Of a stretch of 64,000 nucleotides of DNA, positions 25,324 through 37,384 are shown in pieces. The notes below the pieces were generated by a model. That model made no database searches and was not told the DNA's origin. It saw only the letters and a program-made list of their open reading frames with translations. The DNA comes from Dictyophora rubrovolvata (taxonomy: Eukaryota > Basidiomycota > Agaricomycetes > Phallales > Phallaceae): positions 1,612,001 to 1,676,000 of the forward strand of contig CP114124.1 of assembly GCA_029959195.1 (NCBI GenBank), read 5' to 3'. Position 1 is the first letter of the stretch. Every line of letters begins with the position of its first letter. The position numbers were made by a program, and so were the translations under genes.

Positions 25324-26033
25324 AGCTTGAAGTGTGTTTGGCTTACATAGATAAATGCCTTAAATCCGCCGTTGGACTAGGAGCCCTATCATCGTCAGCC
25401 AATTTTTGAATTATGTATGCATCGTCCTGTGATATCTACAGTTTTCGAATAAATTCCCTTTTCATTCGGATAGGAGTTGGGTACAAATTTCTCGCTTGAA
25501 TCGATTACTGGGTTAAGCTGACGCCTTCAAAGCCTCTCAGGTTTACCCGTTATTGAAGAAAATAGCTAGGCGCCGGCACGGCACCACAGGGCGGCCGTGC
25601 CCTTTGCTCTCGCGCTCGAGCAAATGATACGGCCTTCACCATTCCGTCGTTCAAATTTCGCATTTCAACCTCATTATTTCCCAGTCTGCATCATCGGCCC
25701 ATTTCCACCTTTCAATTTCCCTACCACCTTCGCACTCGCACCCACTTTCCACACTCTTGAATTTCGGCGTGCCATCCGTGCCAAGCATGACCAGCGACCG
25801 CGAAACGTCTAGCAGATCGGCCGATGGCACACACAAGCTATTTCATCACTACCACAGCTGCCAGCGGAACGAACTCATATAGACGCTCCAAGTGGAGTTA
25901 CCAACACGGAGGGGGACCCATTACCGTGGCCTACTCAGAGCGAGGGGAAAATAATCCTAGTCAGCGATAGGTGTAACAGAGGCAGGTGAGCAGTCAGTTC
26001 AGATTTTCATGCACCCCAGTGCGGTGCTGTCTT

Positions 26034-26272
26034 CGAGTGCGGTACACTCCATTGTCTTTGCCTCTCGAGTCGAGGGTGCGAAGAGACGGTGTCTCTAAGG
26101 CCAGTTGGTCATGTTCGAGTGCGGTGTACTCCACGATTCCTCCTCATGTTGAGGGTGCCAAGAGACAGTGGCTCTGAGGCTAGTGGCCACTTTCGAGCGT
26201 GGTCTACTGTTCCTCCCTCAGGTCGAGGGTATGAGGAGGCAGTGTCTCCAGGGCCAGTTCGGTCGCCCGATG
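26034..26272. repeat. Three imperfect tandem repeats of about 78 bp
   Basis: The units start at about 26034, 26116 and 26194. Each opens cgag-gcggt (the third is cgagcgtggt) and contains a ctcc or tcctcc stretch, a gagggt motif, and a block like gagacagtg-ctct ending in gaggc or gggcc. They were seen by eye and are diverged from each other. Confidence 0.7.
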
Positions 26273-27943
26273 CTCAGTTCGTGTCAATACCACACCATAG
26301 GAGAGGGCGACGCATGGCTACATATGCCTGTGTGCATCCCGTTTTCTTGCTCTAAAGTTTAGTAAAAAGACAACGCTGACATGCTGTTCTCCGGTTACAG
26401 TGTAATAACATGAAACCGACAATGTTCCGGTTAAATTAACCGCTACAGACTGGGTCACTGGTGGGCGGCTGTAGTACTCTGTACCGATGCTCCGAGCCCA
26501 ATACACGCAAATTATATTCAAACAGCCGGAGGCCCAACTGAGGGGCCCACCATAGTCCTGCCCAGTTGAGCGAGTTCGCTGCAGAGCTGTAATCTAACCC
26601 CGCCACCAACGCGGTGAAGTCACTGAAAGACGATCTCCGTCACCGCAAGATAATGCTATATATTTGGGGATCCCTCAAAGCCCAACGTACACCGATGCAA
26701 AAGGGCGGTGCTGGATGCCTAACACGCCCCCGAGATTGCCGGACGTAAACACAATTCCTCCTCATCGCGCATTAATTCCATCCACTACTCCCACTTAGTA
26801 ATTCCCACCCAAGCAACGGCCTGAGACGTAGCTGGACAATCTGGGCATTGGCAATTGTTCGAGGTTAGAGTGAATTTGGCCTTCCCTAAGCTCAATCACC
26901 TCCCTGCGTGGTGCACTCCGCCGAGTAAACAAACCTTGCTAGAATCACCCGTGTCAATTGGGCCAGAGTGTCCCGCTATCACCTTGAATACCAACACTTG
27001 GTTTCTCGCACTCGCAACCTCGGGAAGACTCCCGTTAGGGCAACACCAGGTCTATCAATCCATATGTCATGTTGTATATGGTATAGCCAATGATTTCTTA
27101 CCCGGTTCCGCGTTTGAATGAATACTCAAGCAGAGCGCGCGGCAGGCTGCTACCCCCATACTTTTCCATCCAAGGCGGCGCAAGGCCGGACCTGGACCCG
27201 CCCACGCGTTACTCTGGTTTTGTTTCTTCAATCTCAGCTAGTGACTTCTGGCAGATTGCGTCGCATTCACCAAAGCCCGGTCCCTGAGCTCGAGTCAGTA
27301 TCCTCAATATGCCCAACGTCGAAAACAAGCCTTTGAACACTTGTCTCAACGACTAGTTGCACTTAGCATTCGCTCTCCAACCCAGAAGATTTACATATAT
27401 TGATTGGTTCACTAGGCATCTAGTTCGGTTAAATGCATACATCGCACAGGAACTATCGGTACTTTAGCGTTTGGCACTGGCTGAGGTCACATCCACGGCG
27501 GCCTTCTTAGAGGCAAAGCGACCGAAGCGCATAGAGGCATCACCACACTGCGAATGCAAAGGAAGCCAGTTACAAGGAGTTTATTCCCCTCTAGACAAGC
27601 AACCCGCGAAGCAGTTGGGAATTAGGACAGGTCAGGCCCTGTTGCAGCAATCCAGAATACAGTTAAGCAGTACCGGAGGTCCAGTTTGACCCGGACTTGG
27701 GAAACCCGTCGGGGCAGCATTAACACGTCGAGGCTACGAAGTTAGCAGTCGGAGGACTTAGACAATGCGCTTGGCAATTCTGCGAAATTAGGACCCGAGG
27801 GCCATCGTCCTAAGAGGTGCCCGGAGAGAGGGCAGGTAAACAGATTTCCTGGCTGACAGGAAATATGGTCGTGCTCCAGACACCCAAGGAGTCTGGGGTG
27901 GAGGAAGAAAGAGGTCCGCTGTGGGGGTGGCGGCTGGCGGTCC

Positions 27944-28026
27944 TGTTCCGTGTTCCGCGTTCCGAGCACAGCTCATCCCCACAGCCTACCACGGACACCG
28001 TCAGGAGGAGCGAGACGAGACAGGAC
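27944..28026 (+). repeat. Dispersed repeat, copy 1 (shared with 52.14 kb)
   Basis: Runs from the stretch ttccgcgttccgagcacagc through cctaccacggacacc to gaggagcgagacgagacagg. The same string with few differences occurs at 52144-52220. It lies exactly at the right border of the 2.5-kb insertion and probably marks an element end. Confidence 0.75.
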
Positions 28027-28365
28027 GGTCCTAGACGTAGCGAATATGTATTTAGATATGCACTGTGTGTATACTTGCTCAAATAAATGCTTCTGGGGAA
28101 AGAGTATAGGTGATACTATTAAATATTATCGCACTCGCTGCCTATTAGTATGGATTGTTCCGCTTCCGTCGAACCTGATAAATGAAGAAGACGGTATTTA
28201 CGTCGTCAAGAAGAAGGGAAAAGATTTGACCGATGGGAGAACGTTCATGGTTACGATTCATCAAGCAGCTGCACCACAGGGCTTTCCGTCAAATCTCAGC
28301 TAAACTCCTTTGAATTTCGGAATGGCATGACTGACGATTCTTATGTATCATTAAGACGTGTTCCA

Positions 28366-28586
28366 CACGCCCAATTGCGCCATTAATGGGACCTATGGAT
28401 TGAGTTCTGAATCGTCGCCAATTTGGTACCATTATTTCAGTACTAATCTCATTGTGGCCAAATTGTGGTGGCCTTAGCCGAGTCTAACCGATGCGGTGGC
28501 ATAAGAGATTGGTACTGAAACGGTACTCCAAATTAGTGGTGATTCGGAACATAATCCCATTAATAACGCCATTCCTCGTTGTGGTG
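28366..28586. mobile_element. 221-bp inverted-repeat element (MITE-like), decayed
   Basis: The two halves form imperfect inverted repeats of about 75 bp: on the left cattaatggga, then ctgaatcg, then ttcagtactaatctc, and on the right the reverse complements with some changes. Unit 2 has the uninterrupted target (gtgctctagcgttctg). The right flank is TA and the left flank is CA, consistent with a decayed TA duplication. The ends begin CACGCC and CACCAC. It has no coding capacity, so it is probably a non-autonomous DNA transposon of Tc1/mariner-like type. Confidence 0.7.
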
Positions 28587-29462
28587 TAGCGTTTTGTCTC
28601 TGTCTGTCTTTGTCTTAGCACGCCGCTAACTCGCCACAATGATTGACAGCCTCTTGAGGCGATTACCGGGATCGAGTGGCGGTGCCAGCTGAGTGCATAT
28701 CCGATATCCGCCAGCGTGCCTTTTTTCTTTCTCGACCGTGCGCAGTGCTCTGTCTGTCTGAGCCTAAGTGTGTGCATGTCAAAATTACTATATGCCTTCA
28801 GGGGAAACGCGCCACTGCAATGACAGCAACCGCGATCTCGATTCTCAGGCTTGGCTTGAGCTGCTTCTTGCCAATAAGATGGTGGCGGTTTTGCAATTAG
28901 TATTTGTTTTTTTCGATATTGGTCGATGGTTGACTGTTAAGCGTATTGAATCGCTGTCTCGGACTGAAGAAGACTCGGAGCTCGCGGAAAGCTGCTATTT
29001 CGACGGACCCTGCCAGTATCGTCTCTGTTGAGATCTCGGAGTAAAGTTTAATTCCGTCCAAGTTTTTGGCTCCGACTCACTTTCACTTACAAATGGACTT
29101 GGTAGTAACGTGTTTGCAAAAAAAAACACTCAAAACGCAAATATCAATGGCATTGGTTTCACCGATGGGGTCCTTGGAGAGAATGGGACGTCTAAATAGC
29201 TTGAATCCCCGGTGCTTGCCACTGCAGTGGAATATTGAATCATTGAATGATGGTCGGCTTTACGAACAAGTCTTTCAAATGTCAATCCATTCCATTTCAG
29301 CCGAAAAGCGAATAGAAACCCTTCTCGCTTAGCTTGAGGACATATCAAGCTATGACGCTGAAAGAAAAAAAACACGAGTTTTTAAACGCGACAACACACA
29401 CTTTCATGCTCACCACGTCATATTACTAGAACGACATTTTCACCTTCCCTCTTTAATTCGAT

Positions 29463-31260
29463 ATGTCTGGTATTAGATTAGACGTTTCAGCCCTTGTTGG
29501 GATCATCACTCAAGCTGTCCTTTTTGGAATTTATCAAGTACGTAAACAAAAATACCTTGGTCGTTCAATGATAGTCTTCTTACTACTCGGACTTTATAGG
29601 TTTTATTTTTTGCATGCATTTACGTCTTGCTCAACAGGTTAGATCTTATTCGTACTACTCATAGTCAGATTCTGATTTTTGAACAGGAGGAGCGGACATA
29701 TCAACTGGCCTTTTCTTACTACAGCTATTGTTATGGTAAAACCGATCACACTCTTTTAATTCTTGCGGGGCTTACACCGCCCCGCAGTGGATTCTTATAG
29801 GCATGAATTTTGGCTTGAGTTGGAGTAGGATCATGGGTGTGTCTTTTTTGTTGCTTTTTTTGTCCTTTGGGTTCGCTGACGAGAACATACTTTACACCCG
29901 GTAGATGCATTTATCGATTCACAGTCCTTGCTTGGGGAAAACCCGAACGCCATCTCTGAATATTTCGAGAACCTGTCTAACTGGTAAGTACAGTGTGTAA
30001 CTCACTCGAACCGAAGGCTGAGATTTTTGTCAGGAAAGAAGTAATGACTTTTTTCTCGTGGAAGCTTAACCCCAAGCTGACCAATCTCTTGACAGGTCTT
30101 TCGTTCTGCAGTTTATCTGCTTTTGACAGCTGTTGCCGATTCACTATTTGTGAGCGAGGAATAAACACTGCTTTATTGGAAAAACTTTAAACATAGAAAC
30201 AGATATACAGGTTGTATGTAGTTTGGTGTAAGCAACCTATGTATTTCTTCGATGTTCCCATCTGAAAACGATTTTTAGATCGCAATCGGTATATCGTCAT
30301 TCTACCTATTTTGATGCTTTGTGCAACCATTAGTATGTTCGACCTTCCTCCTGCTTCAAAGCTTATGCCCCATTCGTACGCAGCCTCTGCCATAGCAATT
30401 GCGATCCTTATCTCTTCTGCGTCCTCACGCGTAAACCTTCTATCTTTCTTTACTTCTACTCTTTCTCATACACGATGTAGCTCTTCACTCCGATTTTAAC
30501 AAAGTGGGCAAGAGCCTTTTTCACGATCTCGCTCATTCAGAATGTTTCGACAACCTTTTTAATTATGTCAGTAAATAATTCTTTACATCATGTGTTACTG
30601 ATCGCCATTCGTTCCATTATGTAGCCTCCGCATTTGGTGGGTTAACAACGGTATTGCTGGTTTAAAAGGCAACTCCCTATGGCCGGCGGTGACTGTTCTT
30701 CTTGAAAGTGGCGCCATTTATTCAAGCACCTTGTTAGTGTTATTGGGAACGTATGTCTCCGGAAGCTATGCTCAATATATAGGTATGATTCTCCGGTACT
30801 TTTTTTCTTTTTCGTTTGACTGAGCTGATTATGGCCTGCTTAGCGATTGATATGCTAGTTCCTATCATTGTAGCTCAATTTTCTGAATTTTTTTTTTACA
30901 ATTGAAACTAACACTTGTCTTCAATAGGGAATTACATTCAACCTTATCATTGTCCGGGTACTATTGAATGTCTATTATGCCATTATACAACTTAACTAAA
31001 GGTGGTTTTTTTTTCTGTAGGTCGGATTAGGTCTCTCCCACGTTCCGACAATGAATAGCAGTCTCATGGTCACTACATGCCCGGCCTTCAACAAGGTACC
31101 ACTTCAGAGGTTCACTTTTGACATTACACAGGATGTCCATACGTCCCCGGAGACGGATCAGACGAGAACGAACGTGCCGAAAGCGGCGAGTGGTGAAGAC
31201 GATGCTTCTTCAAATGCGGGGGAATGGAAAACATCAACGATTAGTGAATACAGGTGTTAA
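29463..31260 (+). CDS. 7TM membrane protein, array unit 3 (apparently intact)
   Basis: About twelve exons join in phase into a protein of some 370 residues. In order they give MSGIRLDVSALVGIITQAVL, VLFFACIYVLLN, HINWPFLTTAIVM, WILIGMNFGLSWSRIMG, QSLLGENPNAISEYFENLSN, VFRSAVYLLLTAVADSLF, YRLYVVW, RNRYIVILPILMLCATIS, SYAASAIAIAILISSASS, LFTPILTKWARAFFTISL, RIWWVNNGIAGLK, PAVTVLLESGAIYSSTLLVL, DMLVPIIGITFNLIIVRVGL and a hydrophilic tail ending TSTISEYRC. This is the mushroom 7TM family of unknown ligand that has YRxYVVW and a late L(I)ESGAxY-type segment. It lacks the stop shared by units 2 and 4. Localisation to a membrane is certain, function is not. Confidence 0.7.
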
Positions 31261-31550
31261 GAAACGGGGTGCTCCTTTAAGTGTGCTTGGCTTACATAGA
31301 TACCCCAAATCTGTCGTCGGACTGTCATTGTCAGCCAATTCTTTTATGTATGCATCGTCCTGTGATATCTACAGTTTTCGAATGAAAATGATTTTAGACT
31401 CCCTTTTCGTTCGGACAACATAGGAGTTAGGTACAAACTTCTCACTCGAATCGATTACCGGGTTGGGTTAAACTGACACGGTATGCCTTCAATTCTCCCG
31501 GGTTTACCCGTTATTGAAGAAACGGACCTAGACGTAGCGAATATGTATTA

Positions 31551-31722
31551 CACGCCCAACTGGGGGGACAGGTTATTTTCACCTGATCTAGCAAAACCTG
31601 GAATGGGCAAATCACAACAATCCGCTTGATGCCGCTTAAGATTTGACGCCGACGACTGAATAGAAAATTGAATTGAAGCTAGATCAGGTGAAAATAACCT
31701 GTCCCCCCAGTTGGGCGGCGTG
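31551..31722. mobile_element. 172-bp MITE-like element with 42-bp near-perfect terminal inverted repeats
   Basis: The left end cacgcccaactggggggaca continues through ggttattttcacctgatcta. The right end is its reverse complement with three extra bases near the tip. It is flanked on both sides by TA, and units 1 and 3 show the empty site (gtattcagatatg or gtatttagatatg). It carries no ORF. Tips and target match the element at 28366, so both probably used the same transposase family. The near-perfect arms suggest a recent insertion. Confidence 0.85.
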
Positions 31723-32864
31723 TAGATATGTACTGCGTGTATATTTGCTCGTTTTGTATAAATAATGCTTCTGTGAAGAAAGAATATAGGTGATACTAAT
31801 ATTATCGCACTCACTCCTTCATACTTATTATGAATTGTTCCGCGAGTTGCATCGTGCACGCTTCTGTCAAGCCTGATAAATGAAGAAGACGCTATTTACG
31901 TCGTCAAGAATGATTTGATTGATGGGAGAACCTTCATGGTTTTTTTTTCGAACGATGCATGGTTACGATGTATAATCAAGCAGCGGGGCTTTCCGTCAAA
32001 CCCCAATTAAACTCCTTCCAGTTTTGGAATGCCATGGCTGACGATTCTTATGTACCAATAAGACGTGTTCTAGCGTTCTGTCTCTGTCTCTGTCTTTGTC
32101 ACCTTAGCACGCCGGTAGCTCGCCATAATTGACAGCCTCGAGCGGCGGTGCCGGCTGAGTGGATATCCGACATCCGCCAGCGTGTCTTTTTCTTTCTCGA
32201 CCATGTACAGTGCAGTCCCTCTAGCCCGAGTGCAAGTGTGTGCTTGTCGAAATTATACCTTCATGGGGAAACGCGCCACCGCGATCTCAGCCTCGGCTTG
32301 AGCTGCTTCTTGCTAATGAGCAGGTGGCGGTTTTGCAATTAGTATTCGTTTTTCGTTGTCCATGATGGACCGTTAAGTATTTTTGTAATCGTTGTCTCGG
32401 ACTGAAGGCTCGGAGCTCGCGGAAGGTTGCTATTTCGACGGAAAAGTTGCCAGGGTCTCTGTTGGGTGAATAAGGTTTGGTTCCGCCGCTCAGATTCACT
32501 TTCACTTACAATTTGACTTCAAGTTGGTAGTAACGGGTCTGCAAAAATACTCCAAACTCAAATTTCTATGGCACTAGTTCCACCGACGCGGGGACCTTGG
32601 AGGGACGTCTAAATAGCTGGTGCCTGCCAATGGAATACCGAATCATTGAATGATGGCCGGCTTCACGAACAAGTCTTTCAAATGTCAATCCATTCCATTT
32701 CAGCCGAAAAGCGAATAGAACCCTTCTCGCTTAGCCCGGGGATATGTCAAACTATCACGCTGAAAAGGGAACACGGGTTTTTAAATGCGGCCTCTCTCTC
32801 TCTTCATACCCATCACGTCATATTACTGCTAGAACGACATTTTCACCTTCCCTCCTAACTCGAT

Positions 32865-34648
32865 ATGCCTGGCATCAGATTAGACGTTTCAGTCCTTGTT
32901 GGAATCATCATGCAAGCCGCCCTCTTTGGAGTTTATCAAGTATGTAAACAAAAATACCTTAGTCGTTCATGATGGTCCTCTTACCACTTGGACTTTTTAG
33001 GTTTTATTTTTTGCATGCATTTATGTCTTGCTCAACAGGCTAGATCCCACTCGTACAGTCATACTCAGATTCTGATTTTTGAATAGGAGGAGCGGATATA
33101 CCAACTGGCCTTTTCTTACTACAGCTACTGCTATGGTAAAATGATTACACTCTTCTATTCCTTCTAAGGCTTACATCATCCTGTAGTGGATTCTTATAGG
33201 CACGCATTTTGGCTTGAGTTGGAGTAGGATCATGGGTGTGTCTTTCTTGTTGCATTTTTTGTCCTCTGAATTCGCTGACGGGAACATACATTAATACCCG
33301 GTAGATGCATTTATCGGTTTACAATCATCGCTTGGGGAAAACCCGAATGCTATCTCTGAATATTTCGAGAACCTGTCTAACTGGTAAGTAAAGTGTGTAA
33401 CTCCCCTCGAACCGAAGGCTGAGGTTTTCGTCAGGAAAGAAGTAATCACTCTTCACTTGTTGGCAGTTTAACTCTAAGTTGATCAACCTCTCTTGACAGG
33501 TTTTTCGTACTGCAGTTTATCATATTTTGACAGCTATTGCCGATTCACTATTCGTGAGCGACGAATAAGCATTGCTTTGTTGGAAATTTTTTAAACATAG
33601 AAACAGATATACAGGTTATATGTAGTTTGGTGTAAGTAACATGTATTTCTTCGGTGTTCCCATCTGAAAACGATTTCTTTCAGGTCACAACCGGTATATC
33701 GTCATTCTACCTATTTTAATGCTTTGTGCGACCATTAGTATGTTCGATCTTCCTTCTGCTTCAAAGCTTGCGTCTTATTCGTAAGTAGCGTCGGCTATAG
33801 TGCTGGTGATCTTAATCTCTTCTGCGTCTTTGCGTGTGAGTCTTCTATCTTTCTGCACTTCTACTCTTCCTCATACACAGCGTAGCTCTTCACTCCGACT
33901 TTGACAAAGTGGATAAGAGCCTTTTTCGCGATCTCGCTCGCTCAGAATGTTTTGACAACTTTCTTGATTATGTTAGTAAATAAATTCTTGTCAAACTATA
34001 CATTATTTGTTTACTAATCGCCATTTGTTCCTGCGTTATGTAGCTTCCGCATTTGGTGGGTTAGCAAGGACGTTCCTGGTTTGAAAAGTAACTCCCTATG
34101 GCCGGCGGTGACTGTTCTTCTCGAAAGTGGCGCCATTTATTCGGGTACTTTGTTGGTGTTATTGTGGATGTATGCCTCCGGAAGCTATGCTCAGTATATA
34201 GGTATGGTTCTACGGGATTTTTTTTTCTGGTTCGACTGAGCTGATTATGGCCTGTTTAGCGCTTGATATGCTCATTCCTATCATTGTACATAGTTCAATT
34301 TTCTGAAATTCTTTAAAATTGAGACTAACACTTGTCTTCGATAGGGAATTACATTCAACCTTATCATTGTCCGGGTACCCTTGAATGTCTATTATGCCAT
34401 TATACAACTTAACTAAAGGTGGTTTTTTTTCTGTAGGTCGGATTAGGTCTCTCCCACGTTCCAACAATGAATAGCAGTCTCATACCCACTACACGTCTGG
34501 CCAGTTTCTTTTGACGTTACACGTCCATACGTCCCCGGAGACAAATCAGACGAGAATAAACGTGCCGAAAGCGGCGAGTGGTGAAGACGGTGCTTCTTCA
34601 AATGCAGGGGAATAGAAAACCTCAACGATTAGTGAATATAGGTGTTAG
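32865..34648 (+). pseudogene. 7TM gene, array unit 4 (probable pseudogene)
   Basis: It starts MPGIRLDVSVLVGIIMQAAL and keeps recognisable copies of all exons up to the GITFNLIIVRVGLGLSH-type block, then a shortened tail. It carries the same in-frame TAA after the KLASYS-like segment as unit 2, and lacks the 3' flank present in other units. The array stops here and the next host gene begins about 340 bp on. Confidence 0.6.
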
Positions 34649-34983
34649 GAAACGGGGTGGATGTGGCGTGGTCAATTTCAAGTTTGCATTACCTTTCAAA
34701 TTCGATGTTGTCTGATTTTTGTCTCGAGCCTATTCGTCCTATTAGCGTCATAATAACTAGAAGAAAACTGATAAGGCTAGAATACAAAGTTGACGTGTAT
34801 TGTCCGTGCCAATTCAATGATACGTCCCTTGTTATGAAATTTTTGGCCTTTTGTGTCCGTGTAGATCATGCCGAACCGGCCCCTCGAATTATTAAGTAAG
34901 CAGGAATTCTCATTGTGTTGTTTGAGTCTTGTTCCTTTCTGCCTCCCTTAACACTTTTGTTGGACATTTGTTTTCTCTCCAAC
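34649..34983. other. Promoter/5' leader region of the Ran-binding protein gene
   Basis: 335 bp of non-array sequence between the truncated end of unit 4 and the start codon of the next gene. It must contain that gene's promoter. A pyrimidine-rich stretch occurs just before the start codon. No other feature was seen. Confidence 0.5.
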
Positions 34984-37112
34984 ATGACTGATAAGGAACT
35001 GAAACTAGACGAAGTTCCTATCGATGAGTCACGCGCTTCCCCGGATGAGAAGTCGGACATTGTTGTGCAGGATGAAGATGCATGCACGCCTTTGCCTGAA
35101 GGTTTAATGAGAAACAACTTTTTGAACATTATTACAATGGTTTATTAACATGATGCTTTATTATAGCAAGTCCTCGAAAGAGTAAGAAGCGGCTTCGAGA
35201 AGCCTCTACAGAACCCAGCACTCCAAAGGTATGCGTTTCAAAGTCCCTTATCGCCAGCCTCCAGCTTACCCCTCTTGGTTTTCTCTTCTGTTTACAGAAC
35301 GAAGAAAGTGTCTCCGCTTTGAATAAAGCGGAACCCGATCTTCCTTCGAAGAAGAACAGGGTGAAGTCTGTTGGGCTGTCCGACGAGAACGGTGCAGTGG
35401 CAGAGCATACCTCGCCCAAAACTCCCCCTGCCACGGAGTTACCCGCTGTTATCAAATCACCCGCACATGATACCAAAGTACGTCAGATACGCAAACGCGT
35501 TAAGAATCTGAGCTGGAAAGATGGCCAACGCAAGTTGCAAGATTCAGCAACTGACGACGTTGACGCACAGGATGAGGGTCCTGAAACTGTTGATCCCGGT
35601 TCAGACGGTAAAGGCGGTGATGATGACACTTCGAAAAGTGTCAGCGCTAAAAGTGATAGCGATAAAGAAGATGTTCCTGGCGCTGTGAAGAAATCCGCTG
35701 GACTGGCAAACGAGCCGGCAGAAGTTCCAGAATCTGATTCACGCACGGACGCAGATATCGTGGATGCTGCAGGATCGCCATCAAAGACTGACGCGGATAC
35801 CTGTTCGGGCAAACGTCGAAGAGATGATGAAGATGTCAACCCCCGGGAGAAGACACGACTCGTTACCCCACCACCGGATAAGGAGAGAGGCGAAGTTACA
35901 GGTAATGGAACAGATAAGCCTAAATCAGCCGCGGCGCCGCTCGTGAGTCCGGGCCTCTTTTCAATCTTTTATTTTTTATTTTGTAACGCACCATGTTCTC
36001 AGTCCGGATTCGCTCGTTATGCCGGTGCCAGTTCCCCCTTCGCCACCGCCAACACCGCCAATGTCTTTGGGACAACTAGCAAACACACTTTTGGTGGTAC
36101 GGCCATACCTCAACCATCGATACAACCTCAAAACGATACTGGCACTAAACATACTCCCTCAGCTTTATTTGGATCATCAGGGTTTGGCAAATATGCGTCT
36201 AGCAGTTCGCCGTTCGCTTCAGCCAAGCCATCCGCCTTTAATCCCTCCACCACAGCGTCGAACTCTGGTTCAAGATCTCCCTCTCGTTCCAAATCCCCGG
36301 CTCGTCATGCAAATGCGTTTGAATCGTACAGCAACCGCTCCGGTAAATTCGCGGCGACAACTTCACGACCGTCTAAGAAGCAGAAGAAATTGGAAGAGAG
36401 TCCAGCACCTGACAGTGGTGAAGGAAGTTTAAATGCTAGCGGAGACGAAAACGAAGGTGGAGATGGTGCTGAAAGACCTAAGAGCTTTGATGAAATTCTC
36501 ACTGCGAAAGACGAGGCTCAACCAGCGGCTGAGAGCAGTGGACCTAAAACAGTCTATAAAGAGCAAGAAGGTAATACATTGATGGTTGTTTCAGCAAGTT
36601 ATTTGCCTTTTCATTTACCTTCGTATTTGATTAGTGATTACTGGTGAAGAAGACGAATATACCGAGTTCCAAGTAAGAGCGAAGCTGTTCCATTTAGATT
36701 CAACATCGACATGGAAAGAAAGAGGTGTTGGGAGCCTGAAATTGAACGTGAATGAGAAGACTGGAAAGCCACGTTTAGGTAGGTGCTTTCTCAATTGTTG
36801 ATAAGTTTAAGTACTTACGCGTTTGTTATAGTACTACGGACAGATGGTGTTCATCGACTGGTCTTGAACACGTATTTATTCAAGGGAATGGGTTTTTCTT
36901 ATGGCCAAGATAATCGATATGTTAAATTTGGTGTATTCGGCGAGGCCAAGCCCTCTTTTTATACTTTAAGAGTGATTATTCCTCTCTCTTTTTTTGTTCA
37001 TTACTAATTGGCAGCACAGTTCTCAACTGCGAAGCATGCTGAGGATTTATTAGCTCATGTCCAAGCTCACACATCTGATGCTGATCTTAAAAGAAAGCAA
37101 GAGAATGTTTAG
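34984..37112 (+). CDS. YRB2: Ran-binding protein of RanBP3/Yrb2 type
   Basis: Nuclear cofactor for exportin-mediated transport, binding Ran-GTP. The start MTDKELKLDEVPIDESR leads to a lysine-rich SPRKSKKRLREASTEPSTPK segment resembling a nuclear localisation signal. A long acidic, Ser/Pro-rich region follows, then FG-type sequence (SGFARYAGASSPFA, FGSSGFGKYASSSSPFA). The C-terminus is a RanBP1-type domain: EDEYTEFQVRAKLFHLDS, then TWKERGVGSLKLNVNEKTGK, VLRTDGVHRLVLNTYLFKGM and YVKFGVFGEAKPSFYTLR, followed by FSTAKHAEDLLAHVQAH. The order (NLS, FG patch, RanBD at the end) matches Yrb2/RanBP3 better than RanBP1. The stop TAG is at 37110-37112. A nucleoporin of Nup2/Nup50 type is the alternative. 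Confidence 0.85.
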
Positions 37113-37384
37113 AAAGGATTATTATCGCACCTTCCTGTTACCCGCGTTGTCCCTGTCTTGACTCTTACCAAAGTCTTTTTTTCCTTCTTGTTTTTATTAA
37201 TGTATGCTTTGGCATTTGTCCCCCGAAGCCCTCCCCCATTTTTATACAGCTTTCTATTATTACTTTAGCCGCATATTTTTTGTCTCGGAACGTCAATGTA
37301 ATGTAGCACTTTTAGTATGCAGAGTCATTATCAAAGTTCTCAAATTCCCAAAATAGGAAGACGATTAAGAGATGCTTAGCAAAT
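37113..37384. other. Spacer between Ran-binding protein and methyltransferase genes
   Basis: About 270 bp, T-rich after the stop of the upstream gene. It holds a terminator region and a short promoter. No gene was seen. Confidence 0.5.

Larger units (their letters stand above)
25559..28026. mobile_element. 2.5-kb GC-rich insertion in the 7TM array (unclassified)
   Basis: This block interrupts the tandem array between the 3' end of unit 2 and the 5' end of unit 3, where the other junctions run straight on. It is visibly more GC-rich than the flanks and contains no frame of convincing length and no recognisable transposase, reverse transcriptase or integrase motif. I could not find matching terminal repeats. 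It contains three imperfect repeats of about 78 bp (26034-26272), and its last 80 bp recur at 52.14 kb. It is probably a decayed mobile element or a composite of several. Confidence 0.5.
20410..34648 (+). repeat. Tandem array of about 3.2-kb units, each with one 7TM gene
   Basis: Unit boundaries are shown by recurring landmarks: a block with gacctagacgtagcg followed by aatatgtatt (about 22330, 28027, 31525), a pre-gene block around gacatccgccagcgtg (about 22790, 28700, 32170), the gene start (21138, 23543, 29463, 32865), and a 3' block with ctcgaatcgattac (20580, 22250, 25495, 31445). The layout is a 3' remnant (20410-20636), unit 1 (20637-22330, with a large internal loss), unit 2 (22331-25558), a 2.5-kb insertion, unit 3 (28027-31524) and unit 4 (31525-34648, lacking its 3' flank). 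All units run in the same direction, consistent with unequal crossing-over. Confidence 0.85.

Noticed and set aside
28676-28900. Small frame upstream of 7TM unit 3, with a similar one in unit 4 (ends RWRFCN)
   Set aside because: Not preserved in unit 2, no signal peptide of convincing form, and the similarity is explained by the units being copies of each other. Kept only as a remark.
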